Below, in pieces: positions 33,305-41,784 of a stretch of 52,928 nucleotides of DNA. This DNA is from Candidatus Desulfarcum epimagneticum (GTDB taxonomy: Bacteria; Desulfobacterota; Desulfobacteria; Desulfobacterales; CR-1): contig CAACVI010000011.1 of assembly GCA_900659855.1 (NCBI GenBank), positions 1 to 52,928 on the forward strand, read 5' to 3'. Made by a program: the position numbers and the translations under genes. The notes under the pieces were generated by a model. The model saw only the letters and a list, made by a program, of their open reading frames with translations, was not told where the DNA came from and did no database searches. Position 1 is the first letter of the stretch. The number at the start of each line of letters is the position of its first letter.

Positions 33305-35011
33305 GACACGCCAGATTCCGGAAGCGACGCCTGCCAGTTGTTTTTGTCTGGTTTCAACTTTCCGCTCATCCCAGATATCATAATGTTCCGCGACAGCCTG
33401 TGTCATCTCAAAAACACTATCCGCATATACCGTTCTTTTAGAGGCATAATCCCGGTTTCCCACTTCGCGATTGCGCGCGGTTTCCAGTGGCGTCATGTTG
33501 CCAAGCCGGTAAATGAGTCGATCTTGTTTTGGTTCTTCAATGAAGGCCCACTCCTGAGAGGGGCGCTCCGGCAAAATATGCTCCAGACTGTAGGTCGCGC
33601 TTTCAACTTCAAAATCTTTGCCCGATCTCTGCCTTTCAATTTCAAACAGAATGTGGCGAACCACTTTTTTGTTTCGGCTGTTTGTCGTGCGCAGCTCCTT
33701 TTCCGAAAAGGCGGCCTTGAATCGCTCATCATCGGGATATACTTCCCGCAGGGCCTGGAGTATCTGATATACATCGCCATAGGCTCCCTTTGACACCTTC
33801 CAGGCGATCTCATTGTATAATCGCTCCTGCTCATGCGCCTGCAGGTCGCAGATCACATTATAACGAAAAGATATGACGGCGATGGCCTTCAATATCCTGG
33901 TAAACGCGGCGCGTTCATTATCGAAAAAACGATCGTGGCAGGCCATCAGCATGGCCAGGGGTTGTCTTACATTGAACATTTTAAGCTCTTCCAGCGCGCG
34001 CCTTTCTTCAACTTTCCAGAGACTGTCCGAAGGATCACGAAGCGCGGCGTACAAAGCGGCGGATTGGTCCAAATGACGCAAAAGACGGAAGGCGGCGTCA
34101 CGGGTGTCGATTCGCCGCTGAATGGTTTTAAAAAGATCCGCTTTGCGAACCAGTTTGTTTCGGCTGTTCCAGAACACCCGGAGGAATTCCGGAAAGCTTT
34201 CGCCGCCCAGCAAACCCACGATTCGCTCCCATTGTTCCTCCAGCGATTTGAGTTCGGTCTCATGCGTGTTCGCGGAGCTGATGGCCGAAAACAGATAGTT
34301 TTTCAGAAGATCGGTTGAGGAAAGCCGGACACCTCGAGCGTTCAGCGTCTCAAAGACTTTGAAAGCATTTAACTCATCCGTCACGGTCATAATGGTGAAA
34401 AACAGCTTATCCACCCAATCGTCAATAAACGCGGCCAGATTCCGACCACTTTGATCCTCGAAACCGAAACGTGTTTTAATTCGTTCCAGGAACCAGGCAA
34501 AGGCTTTTCCAAGCAGGCGCTCGGACGCGTTAAGCCCCCGTTGAGGCGGCTTTTCAAGGGGAACCAGATACGTTTGATAAAAACGATTGTTATGGCGATT
34601 TAATTCCAGTTTTGATCTTGGAACCAGGCTCACCGGATCCAGATAACCGATGTAGCTGTTCTGGAGCTGCTCTTTTCGTCTTGTATTATTTTCCGCGTCA
34701 AGCCCCGATTCAACCATATTCCTGAAGTGGGAAAGCCCTGCCAGGATCATCACACTGATGGTCGTGAGACGCTGCTGTCCATCAATGATGCTGAATTTTT
34801 TACTGTCGGATGACTGCAGAACCAGATATCCCATATAATGGGCCGATTCGCCATCGTCCTCAAACAGGCCGAGGATATCCCGCCACAGGTCATCCCATTC
34901 ATTTTCCGTCCAGGAATAATCACGCTGAAAGGGCGGAACTTTATAGCTGAGGCCATTTCCCATTAACTGACGGAAAGTGGAATTGGCTGTGTTGAAATTC
35001 ATGGTCGCCAT
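33290..35011 (-). CDS. DUF262/DUF1524 protein, GmrSD/SspE-like
   Basis: 573 aa from the ATG at 35011 (GGAG 10 bases upstream). The N-terminal DUF262 domain has PPFQRDYSW at 26-34 and the ParB/Srx-like IDGQQRLTT at 76-84. A helical middle follows, then a C-terminal DUF1524 HNH-type nuclease region with SLEHILPERP and LGNMTPLE...N. This architecture is that of type IV restriction GmrSD and the phosphorothioation-linked SspE effector, so anti-phage defence is the likely role. No modification or dnd/ssp genes are visible beside it. The last residues (VEFLT-stop) lie in repeat-derived sequence. Confidence 0.82.
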   Translation of the reverse strand: MATMNFNTANSTFRQLMGNGLSYKVPPFQRDYSWTENEWDDLWRDILGLFEDDGESAHYMGYLVLQSSDSKKFSIIDGQQRLTTISVMILAGLSHFRNMVESGLDAENNTRRKEQLQNSYIGYLDPVSLVPRSKLELNRHNNRFYQTYLVPLEKPPQRGLNASERLLGKAFAWFLERIKTRFGFEDQSGRNLAAFIDDWVDKLFFTIMTVTDELNAFKVFETLNARGVRLSSTDLLKNYLFSAISSANTHETELKSLEEQWERIVGLLGGESFPEFLRVFWNSRNKLVRKADLFKTIQRRIDTRDAAFRLLRHLDQSAALYAALRDPSDSLWKVEERRALEELKMFNVRQPLAMLMACHDRFFDNERAAFTRILKAIAVISFRYNVICDLQAHEQERLYNEIAWKVSKGAYGDVYQILQALREVYPDDERFKAAFSEKELRTTNSRNKKVVRHILFEIERQRSGKDFEVESATYSLEHILPERPSQEWAFIEEPKQDRLIYRLGNMTPLETARNREVGNRDYASKRTVYADSVFEMTQAVAEHYDIWDERKVETRQKQLAGVASGIWRVEFLT

Positions 35012-35194
35012 GTGATCAGGACTCCTTTGTTTAATGGTCTGGTGGATTTTCCGGGGAACGGGGCGCTTATTTGTCTGTCCGTGTTTTTTATTTTTCCCCC
35101 GTTTTTCCAATAACCACAAATCGAGCGCTTAAGTCAATGATATTGGTTTCCAAATATTTCCGGGAAGCCCGACTCAGGCGCTCATTTTTTTCCG

Positions 35195-35500
35195 TCATAA
35201 AATATCAGCTATGCGGGTCAATGGCAATACGGAAATATTTTCCCGCGCGGGGCAGGCATGTTTTCCCGGATACACCACCCAAAGATGCTCCAGTTTTAAA
35301 TCCTCACAGGCGACGCGCATGGATTTTGTGATTTTCGGCGCTTCATTGAATTTAAATTCAATGCCGAGCCTTTTGCCATCTTTGAAGAACATGAAATCAA
35401 GCTCGGCGCCGCTGTGGGTGGCCCAGTAATAGACTTCGCCCGGATTGAGTATCTGTATCGCCTGCTCAGGAGCGCGCATATGTGAGGGTCTTTGGATCAT
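35195..35500 (-). pseudogene. C-terminal fragment of a DUF4143 AAA-type protein
   Basis: Only the tail of a DUF4143 ATPase remains: GEVYYWATHSGAELDFMF, a basic-acidic LGIEFKFNE nuclease-like strand and LKLEHLWVVYPG. The N-terminal AAA domain and most of DUF4143 are missing upstream. A frame-open ATG at 35500 exists, but the product would lack every catalytic part. Confidence 0.7.
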
Positions 35501-35644
35501 GGGCGAACAGTATCATTAAAAATTCGGAGTATCAATCCGAATTTTCAATGATAAGCCATGAAGAACAGCATTATTTGCCTGTTTCTTTTTACTTTTTTAC
35601 TCCTTTACTTTTGAGCCCCGAATCCGAAACCGAAAAAATCCATA

Positions 35645-35680
35645 TTGACATTATGGTATCATATTGATACTATAATGTCA
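35645..35680 (+). promoter_or_regulatory. hicAB promoter/operator palindrome
   Basis: A 16-bp inverted repeat with one mismatch, TGACATTATGGTATCA (35646-35661) and TGATACTATAATGTCA (35665-35680), separated by TAT. It contains TTGACA (35645-35650) and TATAAT (35671-35676, 20-bp spacing), and its last base is the A of the hicA ATG. This is a likely HicB autorepression site. The transcript may be nearly leaderless. Confidence 0.7.
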
Positions 35681-35874
35681 TGCCACGAAAAATCAGACAA
35701 TTGATTCGAGACCTTGAAAGAGCGGGTTTCATAAATCGAGGCGGCAAGGGAAGCCATCGCAATTTTATTCATCCCAAAGGAATCGTCATCACGATTTCCG
35801 GAAGGCTTGGAGACGACGCAAAACATTACCAGGAAAAAGAGGCTGAGACCAAAATCACGAGGGCTAAAAAATGA
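35680..35874 (+). CDS. hicA: HicA-type mRNA interferase toxin
   Basis: 64 aa, the usual HicA length. dsRNA-binding-like fold: the opening MPRKIRQLIRDLERAGF and the catalytic-His segment GGKGSHRNFIHPKG, ending in a basic tail. HicA cleaves mRNA when freed from HicB. Its stop overlaps the hicB start (ATGA), so the pair is translationally coupled. The start sits on the operator's edge. Confidence 0.9.
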   Translation: MPRKIRQLIRDLERAGFINRGGKGSHRNFIHPKGIVITISGRLGDDAKHYQEKEAETKITRAKK

Positions 35875-36248
35875 AAAAGAAAGATCGTTATCTGAAGATT
35901 GTCGAATGGTCAAATGAGGATCAATGCTATGTGGGATCCATCCCCGGCTGGATCGGCAAATGTTGCCATGGAGACAACGAAGAGGACGTCTATCGTGAAC
36001 TGGGCCGGATACTTGAAGAATGGATTGAAATTTATGAAGAAGATGGAATCCCCCTTCCCCCTGGAATGGGCTCAAAGAAATACTCCGGGAAGTTTCAGTT
36101 GCGAATGGACAGTGATTTGCATAAAGCCCTTGCCATCCGGGCGATGCAGGAAAATGAAAGTTTAAATCATTTTTGCGGGAAAATATTAAAGAAAACAGTC
36201 GCGCCATCCGGGGCTTTTTGGCCCGGGCGCTCCATCGAGAAGAAATGA
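35871..36248 (+). CDS. hicB: HicB-type antitoxin with ribbon-helix-helix tail
   Basis: 125 aa. The partial RNase-H-like HicB domain (YLKIVEWSNEDQCYVGSIPG, EEDVYRELGRILEEWI) is followed by an RHH/Arc-like DNA-binding tail (SGKFQLRMDSDLHKALAIRA). It should bind HicA and repress at 35646-35680. From residue ~65 on, its coding sequence is the start of a ~0.5 kb segment duplicated at 40474-40941, where the antitoxin tail is broken by a small deletion. Confidence 0.88.
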   Translation: MKKKDRYLKIVEWSNEDQCYVGSIPGWIGKCCHGDNEEDVYRELGRILEEWIEIYEEDGIPLPPGMGSKKYSGKFQLRMDSDLHKALAIRAMQENESLNHFCGKILKKTVAPSGAFWPGRSIEKK

Positions 36249-36552
36249 AATACAATCGAACCGTGAAATTGTAGAGACAAGGCATGCCTTGTCTCTACCG
36301 CTAAAAACCCTGTGAGGGTTAACGTCGGTTGGATGGGCAGACCCGGAACATGGGGCCGAAACGGTTTGAAAATGCGCGCGGATCGCGGGCCATGCGGGGG
36401 ATGAGCGCCGGCGCGGCATGGGGTTTGTTTTGTGGGGTAGGGGCGTTTCGCGAAACGCCCTTGTTTCTTGAACCTGCGGATTCGATTTTTACGAAAAAAG
36501 GTGAATGTGTCCCCGGTTCCGGGACCATCGCCGACCCGGTGAAATTCGCCGA
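36059..36552 (+). repeat. Segmental duplication, left copy
   Basis: Nearly identical to 40474-40941. It starts in hicB codon ~64 and ends in GGTGAAATTCG. The noncoding part includes palindromes GTAGAGACAAGGCATG... (36271-36298) and GGGCGTTTCGCGAAACGCCC (~36447). Beyond hicB I see no gene here. The open frames across it look like repeat artefacts. Confidence 0.85.
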
Positions 36553-36556
36553 CCGT

Positions 36557-36584
36557 GTAGAGACGCAAGATTTTGCGTCTCTAC
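36557..36584. repeat. 28-bp palindrome, TAGAGACGC type
   Basis: GTAGAGACGCAAGATT followed by its complement half; a copy is at 40989-41016. With the GTAGAGACAAGGCATG type (36271-36298 and 40657-40684), it makes four REP-like palindromes around the duplicated segment. Confidence 0.75.
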
Positions 36585-36648
36585 AGCCAATTTTCAATTT
36601 TTAAATTGAGACCGCGCCGGGCGTCGCCGTTTTGGCCGGAAAGCGGGG

Positions 36649-36813
36649 TCACACAGATTCAGACAGGCGTTTCAGGGAATAAATTCCCTCAAGCCCTTGA
36701 ATGGATTTGGGTTTCTTTTCGCGTTTGGACTCAAAACGATCTTTGAACCTCTGGTAATGCGTCATGACAAACGCTTTGGAGCCGATGATTCCCGAATCGG
36801 TGAAATAGAGCAT
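36649..36813 (-). pseudogene. C-terminal fragment of an IS200-like/RAYT-type transposase
   Basis: Reads MLYFTDSGIIGSKAFV, then QRFKDRFESKREKKP and GLEGIYSLKRLSESV before the stop. The GS-K-AFV and final basic ...SLKRLSE segments resemble the ends of REP-associated tyrosine transposases, but the catalytic HUH region is missing. 54 residues remain. Confidence 0.55.
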
Positions 36814-36886
36814 TATTGGCCTGTCCCTATTCTGCTATTCTGATTATAGGCGTCCCCATTATATCCCATCATATCCAAGACGGCTC

Positions 36887-37069
36887 CTATTTTTTTGTTA
36901 TTATAATCCAGGCAGCATGAGCCAAACCCGGAATATAGCCGAGGAATGTCAATATAATGTTGATCCAGAAATGCGGGCCGAAACCCACCTGCAAAAACAC
37001 TCCTGCCGGCGGAAGTATCAAGGACAGTATGATTCTCAAAAAATCCGCTGTTTTTTCCTTCATTTCCAT
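36887..37069 (-). CDS. YqaE/Pmp3 family small membrane protein
   Basis: 60 aa with two membrane helices: ILSLILPPAGVFLQVGFG and INIILTFLGYIPGLAHAAWI. The LPPxGVFLQVG and LTxLGYIPGxxHAxWI motifs define the UPF0057/Pmp3 family, small hydrophobic proteins linked to membrane potential and salt or cold stress. The start follows AAGGGGAAT. Confidence 0.88.
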   Translation of the reverse strand: MEMKEKTADFLRIILSLILPPAGVFLQVGFGPHFWINIILTFLGYIPGLAHAAWIIITKK

Positions 37070-37229
37070 ATTCCCCTTATTCTGTTCAATTCAAAATGGT
37101 TGTATTTGTCTCAGACCCCATGGCGTCGCCGGTGAGCGGCATGCGGGAGCAAGGCGAGGCTTTTGGCATTCGCCACAAACGGGCGCCGCGGAGGCATGTC
37201 CGGCTTAACCGGCCCGGGTATGCGTGATT

Positions 37230-37586
37230 TTATTTCTTTTGTTTTTTCAACGATGCTCTTATTGCCGCATCATAAGCTTTATTTGCCCAGCGCTTCATTT
37301 CTTCACTGTCTTCCAGCGTTTCTTCGGGAGCTTGACAGTAAGACAGTTTATATGCTTTTTCTTTTTTATAATATTTGAACGCCTCAAGGCCTTTGGCATT
37401 GAAATCTTTTTCTGTTTCTTTGTCTGCTTTTAAGTAAAGGACATGATCAGAAATTAGCCCGAACATTAAACCGTCGAGAAAAATGCCGTGGCCGCCAAAC
37501 ATTCTTTTTGCGATAACAGGACCAATGGCTTGCATCATTTCCGTCACATATGACACAAACTCTTCTTCCTCTTTTAATACAGACAT
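37230..37586 (-). CDS. TfoX/Sxy N-terminal-domain protein
   Basis: 118 aa, only the TfoX N-terminal domain: FVSYVTEMMQAIGPVIAKRMFGGHGIFLDG, FGLISDHVLYLKAD, and PEETLEDSEEMKRWANKAY. Full-length TfoX/Sxy regulates competence with CRP. Stand-alone N-domains like this are widespread and of unclear role. The start follows GTGAGGGGGT. Confidence 0.85.
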   Translation of the reverse strand: MSVLKEEEEFVSYVTEMMQAIGPVIAKRMFGGHGIFLDGLMFGLISDHVLYLKADKETEKDFNAKGLEAFKYYKKEKAYKLSYCQAPEETLEDSEEMKRWANKAYDAAIRASLKKQKK

Positions 37587-37649
37587 ACCCCCTCACTCTC
37601 TTTAATGGTCACACAATTTACAGTCTCGTTTTCATAGAGATTTCAAGCT

Positions 37650-37775
37650 TTACAAGTCGCCCCGGCCGCTTGAATATTTGCCGAAAAACCCTTTTCCAGT
37701 GTCATACGTATCCGGGGGTTTCCGTCTGCCGATGTCATCGATCAGACTTCTTCGGATCACCTCGGATTTTGTCAT
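37650..37775 (-). pseudogene. Ribbon-helix-helix antitoxin remnant
   Basis: 41 residues, MTKSEVIRRSLIDDIGRR then TGKGFFGKYSSGRGDL-stop. SEVIRRSL and the LFGxYxSGxGDLS-like ending are typical of CopG-type antitoxins, but the N-terminal beta strand and the end after GDL are missing. No toxin gene is adjacent. Confidence 0.5.
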
Positions 37776-37891
37776 GCCCAGGTTTTATGGGCATCATTGA
37801 CCGCCTGCGGCGGATCAACCCTTAATGCGGTCATGGCCATTCCCCATAGCGCAAAGCTAATACAGCCTCAATCTCGGGTCAATGGTTTTTT

Positions 37892-37937
37892 TGCCGGCGG
37901 CGACCTGAAAATGTCCGAAAAATAGCGGTTTGAAAAT
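37892..37937 (+). repeat. IS-end-like repeat unit (CAGCGGCGG...TGAAAATGT type)
   Basis: GGCGGCGACCTGAAAATGTC then AAAAATAGCGGTTTGAAAAT: the same 45-48 bp unit as at 41101, 41300, 41521 and 47051. The paired spaced motif resembles the multiple terminal repeats of IS21-type elements. Confidence 0.6.
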
Positions 37938-37975
37938 GAAGGTTTTCAACTGTCTTTTCAAGGATGTGAGGATAT

Positions 37976-39835
37976 CTATAGTTTAGAAAAATTTCTCCCC
38001 TTTTTTACAAACATGCCAATGGAAGCTGAAAGTCCCACTACAAGTATCGATCCTATATTATGCGTGACTGCGCCCAGTATTGGTGTCAACCATCCCATGA
38101 AACCAGCAATTACAGAAAACAGGTTAATTAAAAAACTTATGGCGATATTTATTTGAATGACCCTGCGCATGGTCCGGCTTAACGAAAACAGATAACCCAG
38201 TTTATCAAGCCTGTCGTTCATCAGGACGATATCTGCTGTTTCAAGGGCGGCATCAGAGCCATTTAAACCCATGGCAATCCCTGTGTCAGATGCTTTTAAA
38301 GCAGGCGCATCGTTGATGCCGTCTCCCACATAAACCAGCTTCCCTTGATTATATTCTAAAATTCTATCTAATTTATCCCCTGGCGTTTGGCGGGCATATG
38401 ATTTTTCAATACAAATCTGGTCACATATATTTTTTACTGGCGCATCCTGATCCCCTGAAATAACCGCAATATCATTAACCCCCAAGGATTTAAGCTCATC
38501 AATCGATTCAGCCGCAACGGCTCTTGGCTGATCCAGCATACAGATATATCCTTTGGTCACCTGATCAAATTTGACTTCAACGGTTGTATATCCTTTATCT
38601 GAAAATTCCTGTGTGGTTGTTATTTCAACTGACTGGCCATTGGCAATACCTTTAATCCCCCGACCTGGGATGTTTACCACATTATGTGCTTCAGGAATGT
38701 CTAATGAAATCTCTTCCGCCTTTCGAACTACCGCATGGGCCAATGGATGGCTCATCTTTTTTTCCAATGCCGCGGCTGTTTGAATTAAAAGATTTTCATC
38801 AATATCTGAGGATTGGACGACTTCCTTTACTTCGGGGTTCCCTTTGGTTAGCGTGCCGGTTTTATCAAAGAAAACACCTGTTGCCTTTGCAACGTTTTCC
38901 AAATAGATGCCACCTTTAACCAGTATCCCTTGTTTGGCAGCCTGCCCGATTGCTGATACCGTGGCTACGGGTCCTGCTAAAAGGAATGAACAAGGGCAGC
39001 CAACGATTAATACCGTGATCGCTCTTTCAACATCTTGGGTAAAAAGATACGTCAAAATTGCGGATGTCAATATTACCGGTGTAAACCATGCCGCGTAACG
39101 GTCAACGATCTTAACCGATTCAATTTTAGACTGTTCAGCTGCCGTGACCATGGAAATGATCTTGCCCATTGTTGAGTCGTCACCTACTTTTTCTGCTCTG
39201 ACCCTCATGAATCCATCTGTGTTGACTGTTCCAGCCCAGACATCATTACCCACTTTTTTTTGTTTAGGTATTGGCTCACCCGTAACCGCTGATTCGTCCA
39301 CGGCAGATATGCCTTCAATTACAGCGCCATCAACAGGGATAATAGCGCCAGGCTTTACAACAATAATATCACCTTTGATAATTTGAGAGACTTTAACCTC
39401 TTCCTCTTTACCATTCTTCTCAAGTATGGCTGTGTCGGGTGTCGTTTCTATTAAGTCCTCAATGGCATTTCTGGCTGAGTCACTGACCGCCTCTTCAATT
39501 AAAGCGCCTGTAACCATAATGGCCGAAACGATTGCGGCTTCAAGAAAATTTCCATTTATCAGGCAAGCAATAATGGCGATGGACACAAGCTCATCGACAT
39601 TCATTTGCTTTTCCGCAATTCCTTTAACGGCTTCAATTATTATCGGTCCGCCATTGATAATTACAGATAAGATAAGGACCATATCCGTAACACTGATGTA
39701 TGGGGCGCTCTGAATCTGGATGGATTTCAAAAGAAATGCAATAGGAATAAGAGTTCCTCCCACAGCGGTTTTCATAAAATCCTCAGACGAGAATATTTCC
39801 TTATATACATTTAACTTTCCATGTCTTCCTATCAT
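37976..39835 (-). CDS. Heavy-metal P1B-type ATPase (CPC motif)
   Basis: 619 aa from the ATG at 39835 (AGAGG upstream); a longer start at 39877 is less likely. Transmembrane CPC is at 280-282 (VGCPCSFLLAGPVA), actuator TGEP at 185-188, phosphorylation site DKTGT with Asp324, SHP-type nucleotide motif SHPLAHAV near 372, and GDGINDAP. There is no N-terminal HMA or CxxC metal-binding domain. CPC pumps usually export Cu, Zn, Cd or Pb, but the membrane motif here is unusual enough that I leave the metal open. Its AT-rich codon use differs from the left half of the window. A MarR regulator is divergent. Confidence 0.9.
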   Translation of the reverse strand: MIGRHGKLNVYKEIFSSEDFMKTAVGGTLIPIAFLLKSIQIQSAPYISVTDMVLILSVIINGGPIIIEAVKGIAEKQMNVDELVSIAIIACLINGNFLEAAIVSAIMVTGALIEEAVSDSARNAIEDLIETTPDTAILEKNGKEEEVKVSQIIKGDIIVVKPGAIIPVDGAVIEGISAVDESAVTGEPIPKQKKVGNDVWAGTVNTDGFMRVRAEKVGDDSTMGKIISMVTAAEQSKIESVKIVDRYAAWFTPVILTSAILTYLFTQDVERAITVLIVGCPCSFLLAGPVATVSAIGQAAKQGILVKGGIYLENVAKATGVFFDKTGTLTKGNPEVKEVVQSSDIDENLLIQTAAALEKKMSHPLAHAVVRKAEEISLDIPEAHNVVNIPGRGIKGIANGQSVEITTTQEFSDKGYTTVEVKFDQVTKGYICMLDQPRAVAAESIDELKSLGVNDIAVISGDQDAPVKNICDQICIEKSYARQTPGDKLDRILEYNQGKLVYVGDGINDAPALKASDTGIAMGLNGSDAALETADIVLMNDRLDKLGYLFSLSRTMRRVIQINIAISFLINLFSVIAGFMGWLTPILGAVTHNIGSILVVGLSASIGMFVKKGRNFSKL

Positions 39836-40013
39836 CAAAAACCTCTTTGTTTGATATTCAAATATTTTGCAACTCAATCTATAAGAAACTCTAAATACAT
39901 AAATTCATATTGAGTGTCAAGTATTTTGATCGTAAAACATTTTTATTGTCTTAATAAAAAGCCTATGATAGAGAAATTAGAAACTTACTCAAAAATAACA
40001 CACAAGGCCTTAT
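39836..40013. promoter_or_regulatory. Divergent intergenic region between P-ATPase and MarR gene
   Basis: 178 bp, strongly AT-rich, the expected place for both promoters and a MarR operator. Hexamers such as TTGATA/TATAAG occur, but I cannot pick one promoter or a clear palindrome. Confidence 0.4.
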
Positions 40014-40427
40014 ATGGACATTAAACATCTTTCAAAAATAATTGTGGAATTTTACGAAAGACTTTCATCATGGGAAGATTCGGTTGTTAGAGATTCTGGA
40101 CTGTCTACAGCCCAGGCGCACACCATAGAAATTGTAGGGCATGCGGGTCCGATTAAAATGAAAGATCTTGCCCAAAAAATAGGGGTGACAACTGGGACAT
40201 TGACAGCAGCTATTGACCGACTTGAAGAAAAGCGATTACTGGTTCGGCAACCCTGTAAAACGGATCGCAGAGCCTATCTCATCGAATTAACGGAATCCGG
40301 ACGAGCATATTTTAAGCAACATCACAATTTCCATCTAAAAATGACTCAGGAAATTGTTGCCGATTTAACTGATAAAGAGCAGCAGATTTTCGGAGCCATT
40401 CTCGAAAAAATGCTGAAAAAGATATAA
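40014..40427 (+). CDS. MarR family transcriptional regulator
   Basis: 137-aa winged-helix protein: the dimerisation N-helix, the DLAQKIGVTTGTLTAAIDRLEEKRLL helix-turn-helix, the wing PCKTDRRAYLIELTESG, and a C-terminal helix ILEKMLKKI. Divergent from the metal pump, so it probably controls that gene. Two cysteines at most (PCKTD) make metal sensing uncertain. Low-GC like the pump, suggesting joint acquisition. Confidence 0.9.
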   Translation: MDIKHLSKIIVEFYERLSSWEDSVVRDSGLSTAQAHTIEIVGHAGPIKMKDLAQKIGVTTGTLTAAIDRLEEKRLLVRQPCKTDRRAYLIELTESGRAYFKQHHNFHLKMTQEIVADLTDKEQQIFGAILEKMLKKI

Positions 40428-40473
40428 TTTTGAATTTATAAATCAAGTATTATTTGCCCGCCCCTATTTTTGT

Positions 40474-40941
40474 CCCTGGAATGGGCTCAAAGAAATACTC
40501 CGGGAAGTTTCAGTTGCGAATGGACAGTGATTTGCATAAAGCCCTTGCCATCCGGGCGATGCGGGAAAATATTAAAGGAAACAGTCGCGCCATCCGGGGC
40601 CTTCCGGCCCGGGCGCTCCATCGAGAAGAAATGAAATACAATCAAACCGCGAAATTGTAGAGACAAGGCATGCCTTGTCTCTACCGCTAAAAACCCTGTG
40701 AGGGTTAACGTCGGTTGGATGGGCAGACCCGGAACATGGGGCCGAAACGGTTGTTTGAAAATGCGCGCGAATCGCGGGCCATGCGGGGGATGAGCGCCGG
40801 CGAGGCATGGGGTTTGTTTTGTGGGGTAGGGGCGTTTCGCGAAACGCCCTTGTTTCTTGAACCTGCGGATTCGATTTTTACGAAAAAAGGTGAATGTTTC
40901 CCCGGTTCCGGGACCATCGCCGACCCGGTGAAATTCGTCGA
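40474..40941 (+). repeat. Segmental duplication, right copy
   Basis: Second copy of 36059-36552. A ~29-bp deletion after CGGGCGATGC lies between short direct repeats GCAGGAAAAT and GCGGGAAAAT in the left copy, removing part of the hicB tail. The matching hicB piece here (40474-40660) has no upstream domain, so it is a pseudogene fragment. Palindrome copy at 40657-40684. Confidence 0.85.
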
Positions 40942-41020
40942 AGCGTGAAAAGGCTTCTGGTGACGCCTCTTCCCTGTTTTAACAAAAAGTAGAGACGCAA
41001 GATTTTGCGTCTCTACAACT

Positions 41021-41096
41021 TAATCATGTGTCTCGGATCAATGCGTCGGGGCATGATTCAAATAATGTGAAAAAATATGTTTTCGATCAAAATAAT
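41021..41096 (-). repeat. Relic of a transposon end related to the 48638-51813 element
   Basis: 76 bp that match the reverse complement of 48671-48747 (TAATCATG...GATCAATGCG...CATGATTCA...AATGTGAAAAAATA...TCAAAATAATC). The outermost ~35 bp of the end are replaced by an IS-end-like unit. No transposase remains beside it. Confidence 0.7.
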
Positions 41097-41784
41097 CTAA
41101 TGTCAGCGGCGGCCTGAAAATGTATTATTTTTGGCGTTTTGAAAATGTAGGTCCATAAGTCATCTTATTCAAAAGAAATTTTTAAAATATGTTTTATTTC
41201 ATATTCTTAACTGTAACATGCTGTTTTTTTTTAGATAAAAGTCAAACCCAAAACATCTTTTGGTCGCTATTTTTAGTGCATTTTCACGCCGCTGTTCCTT
41301 GTCAGCGGCGGTGTAGAAATGTATGGAATATGGCGATGTGAAAATGCCAGACAAGTGAGTTTTTCTATCTATCATAAATCATTGAAAAAAATGACCCTCT
41401 ATTTTTCTTTGAGTGTGCATTTCATTATGTTTTAATATTTTAAAGCGTCTATTGGTTAATGGGTGATGTATATCCACAAAAAAACCATGCTGTTGTGCCT
41501 TGAGAACAAAAAAATGATGGCATTTTCAAACCGCTATTTTTCATACATTTTGACGCCGCCGCTGACAAGAAAAAAAAGGTTTATATAATTTGGCAGTCAA
41601 CACCGCTACGCTCCACCCAAGTCGCGTAGTCAGCTATAATGAAGATAAAAAAAAATCAGTCATGGATGAAAAAAATAAATCTTTGAATAATGATGGACTT
41701 GGGTTTGATTTTTGTAAAAACACGAATTCGCACAAACGTATGCCACACGGGGCTTTTCGGGAATGAATGATATTCGGCGTGTGT
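41097..41784. other. AT-rich gene-free stretch with clustered IS-end-like units
   Basis: No convincing gene. Units of the TGTCAGCGGCGGCxTGAAAA type lie at 41101-41150 and 41300-41346, preceded by an inverted half at 41279-41294, and in the opposite direction at 41521-41567. The last is the best match to the 48-bp consensus. It looks like the debris of one or more elements. Confidence 0.65.

Noticed and set aside
36167-36604. Open frames on both strands of the duplicated segment as genes
   Set aside because: They recur only because the segment is duplicated, contain palindromes and stop within them, and have no family features.
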